Notes: a model not told the origin generated them from the letters alone. DNA of 64,000 nt from Sorangium cellulosum So0157-2 (GCF_000418325.1 NC_021658.1:8136001-8200000); one strand, 5' to 3'; counted from the first letter of the stretch, positions 42,636 to 51,409 are shown. Numbers and translations: made by a program.

Positions 42636-44756
42636 GTGACCTCCTCCTACAATGTCCAGCACGCGCCGGTCGGCGCCTTTGCCTCCTTCACGCTCGGCAG
42701 CTTCAACCGCCGGGGCGGGTTCGCCTCCCAGGTGGGCCGCCCGGGAGAGTCGAACCTCTACATCGGCTACCGCGAGGGCGACGGGGACTTCCTCTGCCTC
42801 CCCTACTTCGAGAGCCAGCGCGGCCCGGACGTCCCGTTCGGCGTCACCTTGAACAACGACACGCGGATGCGCCGCGTCTTCGGCGACAAAGACATCCGCC
42901 GCGAGCTCGGCTGGGCGAGCGACACGATCCGCGCCGGCCGCCTGACGCTCGCGATCTACTCGCCGTTCGGCCCCATCCCCGACCCGCGCACGGCGCCGCC
43001 CGCCGAGGTCGCCGCGCGCTCGTGCCCGGCGCTCATCGCCCGCCTCGAGCTCGACAACACCGGCAGCGACAAGCCCCTGACGGGCCTCTTCGCGCTCGAC
43101 GCGCCGAGCCTGCGCGACCTCGAGACCGAGAGCGACGGCCGCCTCGTCGGCGTCGCGCACGGCCGGCGCTGGGGCTTCGCCTGCCGCCCGGAGCCGGGCC
43201 TCCGCGCCTTCCAGGCCTTCACGCCCGAGCACGCGTTCGACGGCAGCGCCGACCGGCTGTTCCGCCTCGGCAAGACCGGCGGCCTGGTCGTCGAGGTCCC
43301 GGCGGGGCAAAAGCGCGAGGTCTGGATCGCGCTCGGCTTCCACGACGCCGGCGTCATCACGACCGGCGTCGAGGCGCGCTACGCCTACACCCGCTACTTC
43401 CGCCGGCTCGAGGACGTCCTCTCCTCCGCGCTCGACCGCCGCGAGGCGCTCGTCCGCGAGGCGGCCCAGCGCGACGCGGAGCTCGCGCAGTCGGCGCTCG
43501 GCCCCGCCCAGAAGTGGCTGCTCGCCCAGGCGACGCACGGCTACTTCGGGTCGACCGAGTGGCTGGACACGGCGCTCGACGACGCCTCGCCGCCCGCGCC
43601 GCTGTGGGTCGTGAACGAGGGCGAGTACGAGATGATGAACACCTTCGATCTCGCGATCGATCACCTCTTCTTCGAGCTGCGTTACGCGCCCTGGGCCGTG
43701 CGCAACATCCTCGACCTCTACGTCGACCGCTACAGCTACCGCGACCAGGTGAAGCGCCCCGGCGCGGGCGGCGAGCTCCTGCCCGGCGGGGTGTCGTTCA
43801 CGCACGACATGGGCGTCGGCAACCACTTCTCGCCGGCCGGCGACTCCAGCTACGAGCGCCCGAACCTCGACGCCATCTGCTTCAGCTTCATGACGCACGA
43901 GCAGCTCACGAACTGGATCTGCTGCGCCGGCGTGTACGTCGCGCGCACCGGCGACAAGGGCTTCCTCGAGCGCCACCGGGGCCTCTTCGCCGAGCTGCTC
44001 GCGAGCCTGCTCCACCGCGACGCGCCGGAGCCGGGCGCGCGGACCGGCGTCATGGCGCTCGACAGCAGCCGCTGCGGCACCGGCGCCGAGATCACCACCT
44101 ACGACTCGCTCGATCACTCGCTCGGCCGCGCGCGCGGCAACCTCTACCTGGCCGGCAAGACGTGGGCGTCGTACGTCGTGCTCGCCCACCTCCTCGAGCG
44201 CTGCGGGGACGCCCCCCTCGCCGCCGAGGCCAAGGCGGCGGGCCGGAAGGCGGCGCGCGCGATCGTGTCGGCCTTCCACGAGCCGTCGGGCTACATCCCC
44301 GCCCTGCTCGACGGCAGCTCGACGAGCGCGATCATCCCCGCGATCGAGGGGCTCCTCTACCCGCACGTCATGGGCTTGCTCGACGAGGCCGAGCACGGCG
44401 AGCTCGTCCGGGTGCTCCGCCGCCACCTCCACGCCATCCTGAAGCCCGGGCTGTGCCTGTTCCCCGAGGGCGGCTGGAAGCTCTCGAGCAGCAGCGACAA
44501 CTCCTGGGCGAGCAAGATCGCGCTCTGCCAGCACATCGCGCGCGCGATCCTGAAGGCCGATCTCCCGGACCCCGACCGCCACGAGGAGGCCCACGTCCGC
44601 TGGCAGATCGAGGGCTCCGGCTACTGGGCCTACTCCGACCAGATGCAGCGCGGCGTCCCCGTCGGCAGCCGCTACTACCCGCGCGGCGTGACGGCCATCC
44701 TCTGGCTGGACGAGCCCGCGGCGGGGGCGGGGCCGAAGGCCGAGGCGCAGGCATGA
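42636..44756 (+). CDS. Glycoside hydrolase family 52 beta-xylosidase
   Basis: A 706-residue enzyme, normal GH52 length. GTG start 42636 (V-TSSYNVQHAPVGAFASFTLG) places the family N-terminal hallmark at residue 8. The nucleophile is E330 in VVNEGEYEMMNTFDL and the acid/base D490 in ITTYDSLDHSLG. Their 160-residue spacing equals that of Glu335/Asp495 in Geobacillus XynB2, as I recall it. GH52 enzymes release xylose from xylo-oligosaccharides with retention. No signal peptide is seen, so it is cytoplasmic. The stop overlaps the next gene's ATG (ATGA), so they are coupled. GH52 is best known from Firmicutes, so transfer is possible although codon use looks native. Confidence 0.92.
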   Translation: MTSSYNVQHAPVGAFASFTLGSFNRRGGFASQVGRPGESNLYIGYREGDGDFLCLPYFESQRGPDVPFGVTLNNDTRMRRVFGDKDIRRELGWASDTIRAGRLTLAIYSPFGPIPDPRTAPPAEVAARSCPALIARLELDNTGSDKPLTGLFALDAPSLRDLETESDGRLVGVAHGRRWGFACRPEPGLRAFQAFTPEHAFDGSADRLFRLGKTGGLVVEVPAGQKREVWIALGFHDAGVITTGVEARYAYTRYFRRLEDVLSSALDRREALVREAAQRDAELAQSALGPAQKWLLAQATHGYFGSTEWLDTALDDASPPAPLWVVNEGEYEMMNTFDLAIDHLFFELRYAPWAVRNILDLYVDRYSYRDQVKRPGAGGELLPGGVSFTHDMGVGNHFSPAGDSSYERPNLDAICFSFMTHEQLTNWICCAGVYVARTGDKGFLERHRGLFAELLASLLHRDAPEPGARTGVMALDSSRCGTGAEITTYDSLDHSLGRARGNLYLAGKTWASYVVLAHLLERCGDAPLAAEAKAAGRKAARAIVSAFHEPSGYIPALLDGSSTSAIIPAIEGLLYPHVMGLLDEAEHGELVRVLRRHLHAILKPGLCLFPEGGWKLSSSSDNSWASKIALCQHIARAILKADLPDPDRHEEAHVRWQIEGSGYWAYSDQMQRGVPVGSRYYPRGVTAILWLDEPAAGAGPKAEAQA

Positions 44757-45790
44757 GGGTCCTCATCGTCGGCGGGACGGGCCTCATCTCGACGGCCATC
44801 GTGCAGCAGCTCCTCGAGCGGGGCGATCGCGTCACGCTCTACAACCGCGGCGTGACGGCGCGGCGGTTCGAGGGGGACGTCGAGGTCATCGCCGGCGATC
44901 GCTGGAAGTACGCCGAGTTCGAGCGCGAGATGCGGCAGCGCACGTTCGACGCCGTGATCGACATGGTCGCCTTCGCCCCGGAGAACGCCGACTCGCTGCT
45001 CCGGGCGTTCTCGGGCCGCGCGGGCCACCTGGTCGTCTGCTCGACGGTGTGCGTCTACGGCGGGCCGCTCACGCGCTCGCCGGCGACCGACGACGAGCCG
45101 CACCGCCCGGTGACGAAGTACGGCCAGAACAAGTCGCGCATCGAGTCGACGCTGCTCGCGGCGAACGGCCAGAGCGGGCTCAAGACCACGATCTTGCGCC
45201 CGTCGTTCACGACCGGCGAGGGGCACACCGCGCTCGGCGCGCTCTATTTCGACGACTCGATGGCCGATCGCGCCCGGCGCGGCCTCCCGCTCGTCGTCCA
45301 CGACGACGGCGCGACGCCGTGGGCCATCGCGCACGTCTCCGACGTGGCCCGCGGCTTCGTGAACGCGCTCGGCAACGACAAGGCCTATGGGCAGGCGTAC
45401 CACCTCACGAGCGACGAGCACACCACGTGGGGCGGCGTCTTCGCCGCGCTGCAGGAGGCCGCCGGCGGCAAGTCCCCTGTCGTCTCGATCCCGACCGACT
45501 GGCTCTACGAGGTCGCCCCGCGCCGCATGGTGGGCGTCAAGTTCATCTACCAATACGGGTCGATCTTCGACAACGGCAAGGCGGCGCGCGACCTCGGGTT
45601 CCGGACCACGGTGCCGCTGGTCGAGACCTTCCGCCGCCAGATCGCCTGGTCGGAGCGCGCGGGGACCTACCGGCGCGCGGACGAAGAGCCGCTCCAGGAC
45701 GTCCTGCTCGACGCCTTCACCCGGGGCCAGAGGCCCGCGCCGGGGCAGGTGCACGACGTCAACCCGTGGGGCAACGAGCCCGAGTCCTGA
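44753..45790 (+). CDS. NAD-dependent epimerase/dehydratase (atypical SDR)
   Basis: 345 residues. The Rossmann motif GGTGLISTA follows MRVLIV; the core has FDAVIDMVAFAPENADSLL, VVCSTVCVYGGPLT and ILRPSFTTGEG. The usual catalytic YxxxK is seen as KYGQNKSRIE. It resembles the atypical SDR/CSP41-like group acting on NDP-sugars or sugar lactones. ATG 44753 overlaps the GH52 stop by 4 bp, so a role in converting the xylose-derived product or a related sugar is a reasonable but unproven inference. A hairpin region follows the stop. Confidence 0.85.
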   Translation: MRVLIVGGTGLISTAIVQQLLERGDRVTLYNRGVTARRFEGDVEVIAGDRWKYAEFEREMRQRTFDAVIDMVAFAPENADSLLRAFSGRAGHLVVCSTVCVYGGPLTRSPATDDEPHRPVTKYGQNKSRIESTLLAANGQSGLKTTILRPSFTTGEGHTALGALYFDDSMADRARRGLPLVVHDDGATPWAIAHVSDVARGFVNALGNDKAYGQAYHLTSDEHTTWGGVFAALQEAAGGKSPVVSIPTDWLYEVAPRRMVGVKFIYQYGSIFDNGKAARDLGFRTTVPLVETFRRQIAWSERAGTYRRADEEPLQDVLLDAFTRGQRPAPGQVHDVNPWGNEPES

Positions 45791-45835
45791 TCCCTGCTCC
45801 CGTCGTCGTCCGACAGGCCGCCTCGCCGCCTCACG

Positions 45836-45870
45836 GAGCCTCCCACGCGAGCTTTCGGGTGGGAGCGCTC
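45836..45870. terminator. Stem-loop between convergent genes
   Basis: GAGC-CTCCCAC, a 12-base loop, and GTGGGAG-C-GCTC form an 11-bp stem with one bulge, starting about 45 bp after the epimerase stop. A second inverted repeat, GCGCTCCGG (45865-45873) with CCGGAGCGC (45911-45919), follows. Together they can stop both the GH52 operon and the convergent pectate lyase transcript. Confidence 0.6.
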
Positions 45871-45944
45871 CGGCAGCGCGGGCGCGGCGCTCTTTCGGGC
45901 GCCACGCCGGCCGGAGCGCCGCGCCGGCCGCCGGACGGCCCGCG

Positions 45945-47216
45945 TCAGGGCAGGTCCTCGAGGGGATCGATCTTGCCGACGCCCGCGTGCTCTAGGACGA
46001 TCGCCTTGACGTCGGCCGACCTGTCGAGCGGATAGTCGTACGGCGCCGCCCAGGTGCAGTCCGCGCCGGACGCCTGCGTCCCCGTGGTCTCCTCGAAGAT
46101 GTTGTCCTTGCGATCCGTGCCGCCGGCGTCGCTGTCCAGCGTGGTGATGGGGTTCTTCACCTTGTAGAAGTGGTTGCCCTCGACCCGCAGGCAGGCGCCG
46201 ACGCGCGAGTTGACCCCCGACGTGGCGACGTTCTCGAAGTAGTTGTTGAACACGTGCCCGTTGCCGCCGCGATAGCTCGGGAGGCGGGAGTTCACGTTGT
46301 TGATGTGGTTATGATGGAACGTGATGCGGCGATCACTGTCGTCGTTGTCCGACGAGCCGACCAGCATGCCCTTCCAGTGATCGTGCAGGTAGGTCCACGA
46401 GATCGTGATGTTCGAGGACTCGTGGGTCACGTCGATGAGGCCGTCGTACTTGTCCTTGTCGGAGTTCACGGCGGGCGAGTCCGCCCAGAGCTCGCAGTGG
46501 TCGATCCAGACGTTGTGGCTCTCGTCCAGGTGGATGCCGTCGCCGTTGACGCTCTTGGCCAGCACGTGGTGGATCTTCAGGTTGCGGATGATGATGTTGG
46601 ACGATCTCCTCAGGTTGAGGCCGATCCCCTGCATCTCTCCGCTCGACCCGACCCCCACGATGGTCTTGTTGGAGGCGACGTCCACGTCATCGCCGCTGCC
46701 GCTGATCTTGCCGGTGATCTGGATGATCAGGGCCTCGTCCTTCGCGGCCTCGGTCCGGAGCGCGTCGAGCGAGCTCACGGAGACGACCGCTCCGCCCTTG
46801 CCGCCGGTGGTGCCGCCGTCGGTCGTGGCGTAGCCGTAGAGCCTGAAGTCGGCGCCGCCGGGGCTGCTGCCGCCGGTGCCGCTGCCGGAACCGCCCTCAC
46901 CGCTGCCCGAACCGCCCTCACCGCTGCCCGAACCGCCCTCACCGCTGCCCGAACCGCCCTCACCGCTGCCCGAACCGCCCTCACCGCTGCCCGAACCGCC
47001 GGAGCCGCTGCCCGAGCCGCCGGAGCCGCCCGTGCCGCTGCCGGCGCCGATCCCGCCGGAGCTAGCGCTGGTGGTGGAGCTGACGCTCCCGCTGCTCGTC
47101 GGCTGACCGTCGTTCTCTTCCGGATCCGACGCATCGGAGCCGCACCCTGCCGTCGAGAGGCCAGTGATGCCGAGCGCGATCAGCGCAGCCCAAGCGACTC
47201 GAGAATCGAACTTCAT
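45945..47216 (-). CDS. Secreted pectate lyase, polysaccharide lyase family 1
   Basis: 423 residues from ATG 47216. A lipoprotein signal (ALGITGLSTAGC) is followed by a Gly/Ser/Glu linker of about 90 residues with a perfect heptapeptide repeat. The parallel beta-helix domain starts at about residue 125. Pel motifs are present: NVWIDHCELW (WiDH) and VNSRLPSYRGGNGHVFNN, matching VxxRxPxxRxGxxHxxxN with the catalytic Arg. The Asp-rich KYDGLIDVTHESSNITISW region should bind calcium. It cleaves pectate by beta-elimination at the cell surface. It groups with GH52 and GH26-like genes as plant cell-wall degradation functions. Confidence 0.92.
   Translation of the reverse strand: MKFDSRVAWAALIALGITGLSTAGCGSDASDPEENDGQPTSSGSVSSTTSASSGGIGAGSGTGGSGGSGSGSGGSGSGEGGSGSGEGGSGSGEGGSGSGEGGSGSGEGGSGSGTGGSSPGGADFRLYGYATTDGGTTGGKGGAVVSVSSLDALRTEAAKDEALIIQITGKISGSGDDVDVASNKTIVGVGSSGEMQGIGLNLRRSSNIIIRNLKIHHVLAKSVNGDGIHLDESHNVWIDHCELWADSPAVNSDKDKYDGLIDVTHESSNITISWTYLHDHWKGMLVGSSDNDDSDRRITFHHNHINNVNSRLPSYRGGNGHVFNNYFENVATSGVNSRVGACLRVEGNHFYKVKNPITTLDSDAGGTDRKDNIFEETTGTQASGADCTWAAPYDYPLDRSADVKAIVLEHAGVGKIDPLEDLP
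46879..47025. repeat. 21-bp in-frame repeat encoding pectate lyase linker
   Basis: Seven tandem 21-bp units (CCGCTGCCCGAACCGCCCTCA on the plus strand and variants) encode GGSGSGE heptapeptides between the lipid anchor and the catalytic domain. The middle units are identical. Copy-number change would lengthen or shorten the linker without frameshift. Confidence 0.9.
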
Positions 47217-47439
47217 GCGCAAGTTACCTTTCCGTGATGAGCCAAGCAGCGCGCGCGACGCGGTGGAGAAGCCGGACAGCGCACGGGCCGTTCGCGGGAG
47301 CTCCTCAGCAACACATATGCCATCACCGCACGACGGCTCGAGGCCGCCCGGATCGCGCCTCTTCAAGGTATTTTCCGCCGGGAAATCCGCAGCGCGCTTC
47401 CTCTCCCCCGGCACCATCCGCGGCGCCGCAACCGAGCCT

Positions 47440-47456
47440 GTCAACCGCGGGTTGAC
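47440..47456. promoter_or_regulatory. 17-bp inverted repeat, candidate operator
   Basis: GTCAACC-GCG-GGTTGAC is a perfect inverted repeat with a 3-bp centre, in the 349-bp gap between the pectate lyase start and the stop of the CBM-like lipoprotein gene. It is about 225 bp upstream of the lyase start, so it may bind a regulator of that gene. The rest of this gap shows no other clear feature. Confidence 0.4.
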
Positions 47457-47565
47457 ACGGTGGACACGTGAGGCGCCGCGTCATCGGCCCTGGCGCTGAC
47501 AGGCGCCGTGACGCCGGGCGCCTCGTGCGCCCTCGGGCTCGCTGCTGCGGCGCTCCTCGCCGGTC

Positions 47566-48129
47566 TCAGGGGCCGATTCGTACGAGCTCGACCCAGTCGA
47601 GCTTGGAGCCGTCCTCGCGGCACCCGAACGTGACGACGTGCGCCCCGGGATCGAGCGCGAACTTGAGCGGCGTCCCTGTTTCGTCTTTCTCGTCGCTCAC
47701 GTAATCTTCGTGGAAATCGGCGCCAGTGAAGTCGTACCTGATTGCGGGCTCCGGCTTGTCGTCCACGCTGATCCAGAACGAGTTGTCCACGCCCTTCGCG
47801 GGCCCCTCGGCGACCCTTGCCCTGATCCGGTAGGTGCCGGCCTCGCTGACCTGGAACACGCAGTCGACCCGGTCGTTGTTGCAGCCGACGTCGGGGACAG
47901 CCACGTACTGCCCGCCGCTCGCCAGCGGGTCCTCCACACGCTCGAAACGGCCGGAGAGCTCGCATTTCATGTCGTCCTCGGCCTCGGCCCTGATCCTGGG
48001 GTAGCCGCCATCGCCCCCCCCGGAGGAGGACGACGATGTGTCCCACGCCACGGACAGCCCCTCCAGCGAGCAGCCGCAGATCAGCACCGGCAAGAGCGCA
48101 ACCCAGCGTCGCCACCGCGATGGACGCAC
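47566..48129 (-). CDS. Lipoprotein with carbohydrate-binding (CBM6/35-like) domain
   Basis: 187 residues if GTG 48129 is used, which puts the signal RPSRWRRWVALLPVLICGC (lipobox) at the N-terminus; a longer frame from GTG 48243 is possible. After a Ser/Gly linker, a beta-sandwich domain of about 130 residues begins IRAEAEDDMKC and ends DWVELVRIG. The initial AEAE and terminal WVEL segments with GTYRIRARVA are typical of CBM6/CBM35 carbohydrate-binding modules. No catalytic domain is attached. It likely tethers polysaccharide at the surface near the pectate lyase. Confidence 0.7.
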   Translation of the reverse strand: MRPSRWRRWVALLPVLICGCSLEGLSVAWDTSSSSSGGGDGGYPRIRAEAEDDMKCELSGRFERVEDPLASGGQYVAVPDVGCNNDRVDCVFQVSEAGTYRIRARVAEGPAKGVDNSFWISVDDKPEPAIRYDFTGADFHEDYVSDEKDETGTPLKFALDPGAHVVTFGCREDGSKLDWVELVRIGP

Positions 48130-48306
48130 GTCGACGACCGTCGCGCGCGCCGGGGGAGCTCTCCCCACGTCACCGGCCGCACGACGTCTCGACTCCGCCC
48201 GAGGCTCCGAGATCGCTTTCACCTCCGGCGACTTTAGCAACACACGTACCGCGAGCGCGACACAATCTTTCGCGCCGGGACGCGCCGCCGCGGCGCTCAG
48301 GGCGCC

Positions 48307-49014
48307 TCAGCGCGCGGCGGGACGCGCGTAGTCCTGCGCGCGGAACAGCGCGCCGTGGACCTCGCCGTCGACCAGCGCCGGCACGAGCGCGCCGGGCAGG
48401 ACGGACTCCACGTCGTTCGGCGCCTTGGGCCCGCCGAGATCGGTGCGCAGCCAGCCCGGGTCGAGGAGGTTCATCAGCACGCCTGTGCCGCGCAGCGAAG
48501 GGACCGTGTCGCGCACGAACTTGTCGAGCGCGGCCTTCGACGCCGCATAGGCCATGAGCTCCGGCTGGTCCTGGATCCCGGAGGTCACCTGGATGATGCG
48601 GCCCCAGCGGCGCTCCAGCATCGTCGGCAGCAGCCGGTACGTGATCCGGATCGGGCTGATGACGTTCACCTCGAAGCTGAGCCGGTAGTCCTCCGCCGGC
48701 GTCTCCGTGGGCGAGGTGCGGAACGGCGTCATGATGGCGGCGTTGTTGAACAGGATGTCGATCCCGCCCGACGCGGCGATGGCCCCGTCGAGGATCCGGT
48801 CGACCGCCGCCTGGTCCGACAGCTCCCCCGAGACGGCGCTGACCCGGATCCCCTTGCCGGCGAGCTCGCCCTGGAGCTCCCGCGTGTGCGCCGCGTCGCG
48901 GCTGTGCAGCACGAGGTTGCAGCCGAGGCCGGCCAGGCCCCGCGCGATCTGCTTCCCGATACCCCGGCTCGCGCCGGTGACCAGCGCCCACTTTCCACGA
49001 ATTTCCACCGTCAT
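48307..49014 (-). CDS. Short-chain dehydrogenase/reductase
   Basis: A 235-residue classical SDR. It has the cofactor motif TGASRGIGKQ, NNAAIM, the catalytic Ser in IQVTSGIQ, and YAASKAAL (YxxxK). It opens MTVEIRGKWALVTG at ATG 49014. The HSRD segment after the second strand suggests NADPH preference. Substrate unknown. It is divergent from the broken sulfonate transporter gene across a 340-bp gap that contains a strong hairpin. Confidence 0.88.
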   Translation of the reverse strand: MTVEIRGKWALVTGASRGIGKQIARGLAGLGCNLVLHSRDAAHTRELQGELAGKGIRVSAVSGELSDQAAVDRILDGAIAASGGIDILFNNAAIMTPFRTSPTETPAEDYRLSFEVNVISPIRITYRLLPTMLERRWGRIIQVTSGIQDQPELMAYAASKAALDKFVRDTVPSLRGTGVLMNLLDPGWLRTDLGGPKAPNDVESVLPGALVPALVDGEVHGALFRAQDYARPAAR

Positions 49015-49117
49015 GGCGGCGCCTTATGGCAGAGCCGAGGTCGCCCGGCACCTCAAAAGCGGGGCGGCCCACCCGCGCCGGCCGCGCCCGCGCCGCGTCC
49101 GCCCGAGCCGCGCGGTC

Positions 49118-49171
49118 CGCTGCTGCTCCAGCAGCACTCGTTGCGGATCGCGTGCTGCCGGAGCAGCAGCG
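49118..49171. other. Strong 19-bp inverted repeat in a divergent intergenic region
   Basis: Left arm 49118-49136 and right arm 49153-49171 pair over 19 positions with a single A/C mismatch, around a 16-base loop (core CTGCTGCTCC with GGAGCAGCAG). It sits between two divergent starts (49014 minus, 49355 plus), about 185 bp before the ssuA remnant, so it is not an ordinary terminator of either gene. A regulatory leader, an operator, or a remnant of a mobile palindrome are options. The rest of 49015-49354 has no recognisable riboswitch. Confidence 0.65.
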
Positions 49172-49354
49172 CCCGCCGGCCTCCGCCGGGGCGAGGGGCC
49201 TGTAACCGCGCGAAAGACAAAGGTTTCCTGCGTGGCACGGCGGCTGCCAAGGGCCTGCGGTTGCATCCCGGTGCGCTCGTCTCGCCGGCGCCTCGGCACC
49301 TGGAATCGGCCAGCGCTGTCCCAGGCGCGCCGGAAGGCCCCGGAAGAACCTCCC

Positions 49355-49936
49355 ATGATCAGGCACACCCCCTTCACGAGGATCCGCTCCGGGCTGCTCG
49401 GCTGCGCTGCGCTGGCGTGCGCCCTGTTCGGCTGCGACCGCGGCGGCGGTGAGCCGGGCGCCGCGATCGCAGCCGACGCCGCCGCTCCGGCGCCGGCGCA
49501 GGACCGGCGCGAGGCCGGCGTCGTCCGCCTCGGCTACCAGAAGATCGGCACCCCGTATCTCCTCAGGGACCGCGCCGACCGCCTGAAGCAGGCGCTCGAG
49601 GCGAAGAACGCCCGCGCCGAGTGGATCGAGTTCCCGGCCGGGCCTCCGCTGCTCGAGGCGATGCGCGCCGGCGCCGTGGACGTCGGCCACGTCGGCGAGA
49701 CGCCCCCGGTCTTCGCGCAGGCGGGCGGCGTGCCCTTCGTGTACGTCGCCACCCACCCGCCGGCCCCGAAGGCCGAGGCGATCGTCGTCCCGAAGGACTC
49801 GCCGATCACCAGCGTCGCGGACCTCAAGGGCAAGCGCGTCGCGGTCAACCGCGGCTCCAACGTGCACGACCTCCTGGTCCGGGCCGTCGAGGGCGCCGGG
49901 CTGGCGCCACGCAGGGCCTCGGCTACGTCGCGATGA
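49355..49936 (+). pseudogene. Sulfonate/nitrate ABC transporter substrate-binding protein, truncated (ssuA-like)
   Basis: The N-terminal about 183 residues of an SsuA/TauA-type periplasmic binding protein. It has a lipoprotein signal (ALACALFGC), then VVRLGYQKIGTPYLLR, FPAGPPLLEAMRAGAVDVGHVGETPPVFAQA and DLKGKRVAVNRGSNVHDLLVRAVEGAGL. At about 49905 the homology stops. The remaining residues (PRRASATSR) come from an out-of-frame reading of the permease end. The missing half should hold about 130 residues, so the protein is not functional. GGAAGAACC precedes the ATG. See the permease remnant that begins exactly at the break. Confidence 0.88.
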
Positions 49937-50085
49937 ACGCGCGGGAGTTCATGCAGATGGACCTGCTCGTGCTCACGATCGTGCTCTGGGCGCTCCTCGG
50001 CAAGCTGGCCGACTCCCTGGCGCGCTGGGCCGAGCGCCAGCTCTTGCCCTGGCAGCCCCGGCTGCAACGCATGGACGCGGGGTGA
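49906..50085 (+). pseudogene. Remnant of sulfonate ABC permease C-terminus (ssuC-like)
   Basis: The last 59 codons of an SsuC-type permease: ATQGLGYVAMNAREFMQMDL, VLTIVLWALLGKLADSLARW and AERQLLPWQPRLQRMDAG with stop at 50083-50085. The QGLGY...NARxF start and the LLPW end are typical of SsuC termini. The first about 200 residues, including the EAA loop, are gone. It begins at the point where the binding-protein homology ends, so a single deletion joined the two genes. An ATG at 50088 (MNMSVPKEHHSG) opens a frame of no recognisable product, and 50086-50267 shows no ATPase gene. Confidence 0.85.
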
Positions 50086-50267
50086 ACATGAGCGTGCCGA
50101 AGGAACACCACAGCGGCGCCAGAGGTCGGTCGCCTCACCGGCGCGCTGCTCCGGACGATCCTCGCTTCAGGCGAGGGCCCGCCCACGCCGCCCCGCTCGC
50201 GCGCGGACCTCCCGCCGCCCGTGGCGGCGCCCCTCCTCGCCGGCGCGGAGTGAGCGCGGCGGGGAGG

Positions 50268-51317
50268 TCAGACGAAGCACCCCTTCAGGCGCGGATCGGT
50301 CCGGAGGATCGCCTCGACCTCGGACACGCAGTCGCGGGACGAGAGGACCGTGGTGTAGCCGGGCTTGATCTCCGGCGCGACGCGGACCGCCTCGAGCCAC
50401 TCGTCGAGCGAGAACGGGTCGGCCCGGATCGCGTCCCAGAAGCCGGTCGCGTCGAGGACGGCGGCGATGAGATCCGTGTCCCGCCCCTGGAGCTGGCTGA
50501 CCACGTAGGCGGCCGTGCCGACCTGGAGGCCGTGGAGCCGCGGCCGCCCGGAGGTCTGGTCGAGCGCGTGCGAGATGAGGTGCTCGCTGCCGCTCGCCGG
50601 CCGGGAGGACCCGGCGATCTCCATGGCGATGCCGTTCAGCATGAGCGCCGTCGCGAGCAGGCGCATGCCTTCGAGGTCGCGCCGGGGGCGCGCCATGAAC
50701 TGGAACACCGTCGCGTCCGAGAGCAGGGCGGCGAAGTCGTTGACCGGCTCGCCGCGCGCGTGGAACGCGAGCTTCCAGTCGTGGACCGCGGTCACCTTGG
50801 CCGCGAGATCGCCCACGCCGGAGAGCCACAGCACCTCCGGCGCGCGCAGGCAGACCTCGGTGTCGACAACCACGCCGAACGGCACCGCGCACGGGAGCGA
50901 GCGGCGCTTGCCGCCCACCGTGAGGCTGGCCGAGGGGCTGCAGAAGCCGTCGTTCGACAGCGAGGTGGGCACGGCGAGGAACGGCAGCCGGGCGAGGGAC
51001 GCGAGGTATTTGGCCGTGTCGAGGGCGCGGCCGCCGCCGAGCCCGACGATCGCGTCGCACCGCGGAGGGAGCGCGGGCAGGAGCGCCGAGGCCTCCTCGA
51101 CGCTGGCCGAGGCGACCTCGCGCCGGGCCACGACCTCGATCGCCTGCGCGTCCAGGCCCTCGCGCATCGCCGCCTCGATGGCGGCCGGCGTCCCCTCGCT
51201 CGCGAGCAGCAGCACGTGGCGGCGCGCCGCCCGCGCGAGGTAGAGCCCGCTGCGCGGGAGCGCCCCGGGCTTGATGCGCACCAGCGTGGGGATGCCGATC
51301 TGGGTGGCTGCGGGCAT
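50268..51317 (-). CDS. sn-Glycerol-1-phosphate dehydrogenase-like (EgsA/AraM family)
   Basis: A 349-residue member of the iron/zinc alcohol dehydrogenase superfamily, closest in motifs to glycerol-1-phosphate dehydrogenases. It has the NAD site IVGLGGGRALDTAKYLA, the diagnostic AVPTSLSNDGFCSPSASL, GVGDLAAKVTAVHDWKL (metal Asp), SGSEHLISHALD and LHGLQVGTA (two metal His). It would reduce dihydroxyacetone phosphate to sn-glycerol-1-phosphate, the archaeal lipid stereoisomer, also made by AraM in Bacillus. 2-Deoxy-scyllo-inosose synthase-like relatives share the fold. Start ATG 51317. No neighbouring prenyltransferase was found. Confidence 0.85.
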   Translation of the reverse strand: MPAATQIGIPTLVRIKPGALPRSGLYLARAARRHVLLLASEGTPAAIEAAMREGLDAQAIEVVARREVASASVEEASALLPALPPRCDAIVGLGGGRALDTAKYLASLARLPFLAVPTSLSNDGFCSPSASLTVGGKRRSLPCAVPFGVVVDTEVCLRAPEVLWLSGVGDLAAKVTAVHDWKLAFHARGEPVNDFAALLSDATVFQFMARPRRDLEGMRLLATALMLNGIAMEIAGSSRPASGSEHLISHALDQTSGRPRLHGLQVGTAAYVVSQLQGRDTDLIAAVLDATGFWDAIRADPFSLDEWLEAVRVAPEIKPGYTTVLSSRDCVSEVEAILRTDPRLKGCFV

Positions 51318-51409
51318 GCGCGGGTCTCCTAGGCGCGGCGCGGCGCGGCGGCTAGTTCCGCGGCTCAGAACTCCCGCCAGGGATCTGCCTCACGAGCGAT
51401 AGAGAAATA

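Noticed and set aside
49179..49354. SAM-type riboswitch upstream of the sulfonate transporter remnant
   Set aside because: No conserved riboswitch core could be aligned by eye; only the upstream simple hairpin is evident.
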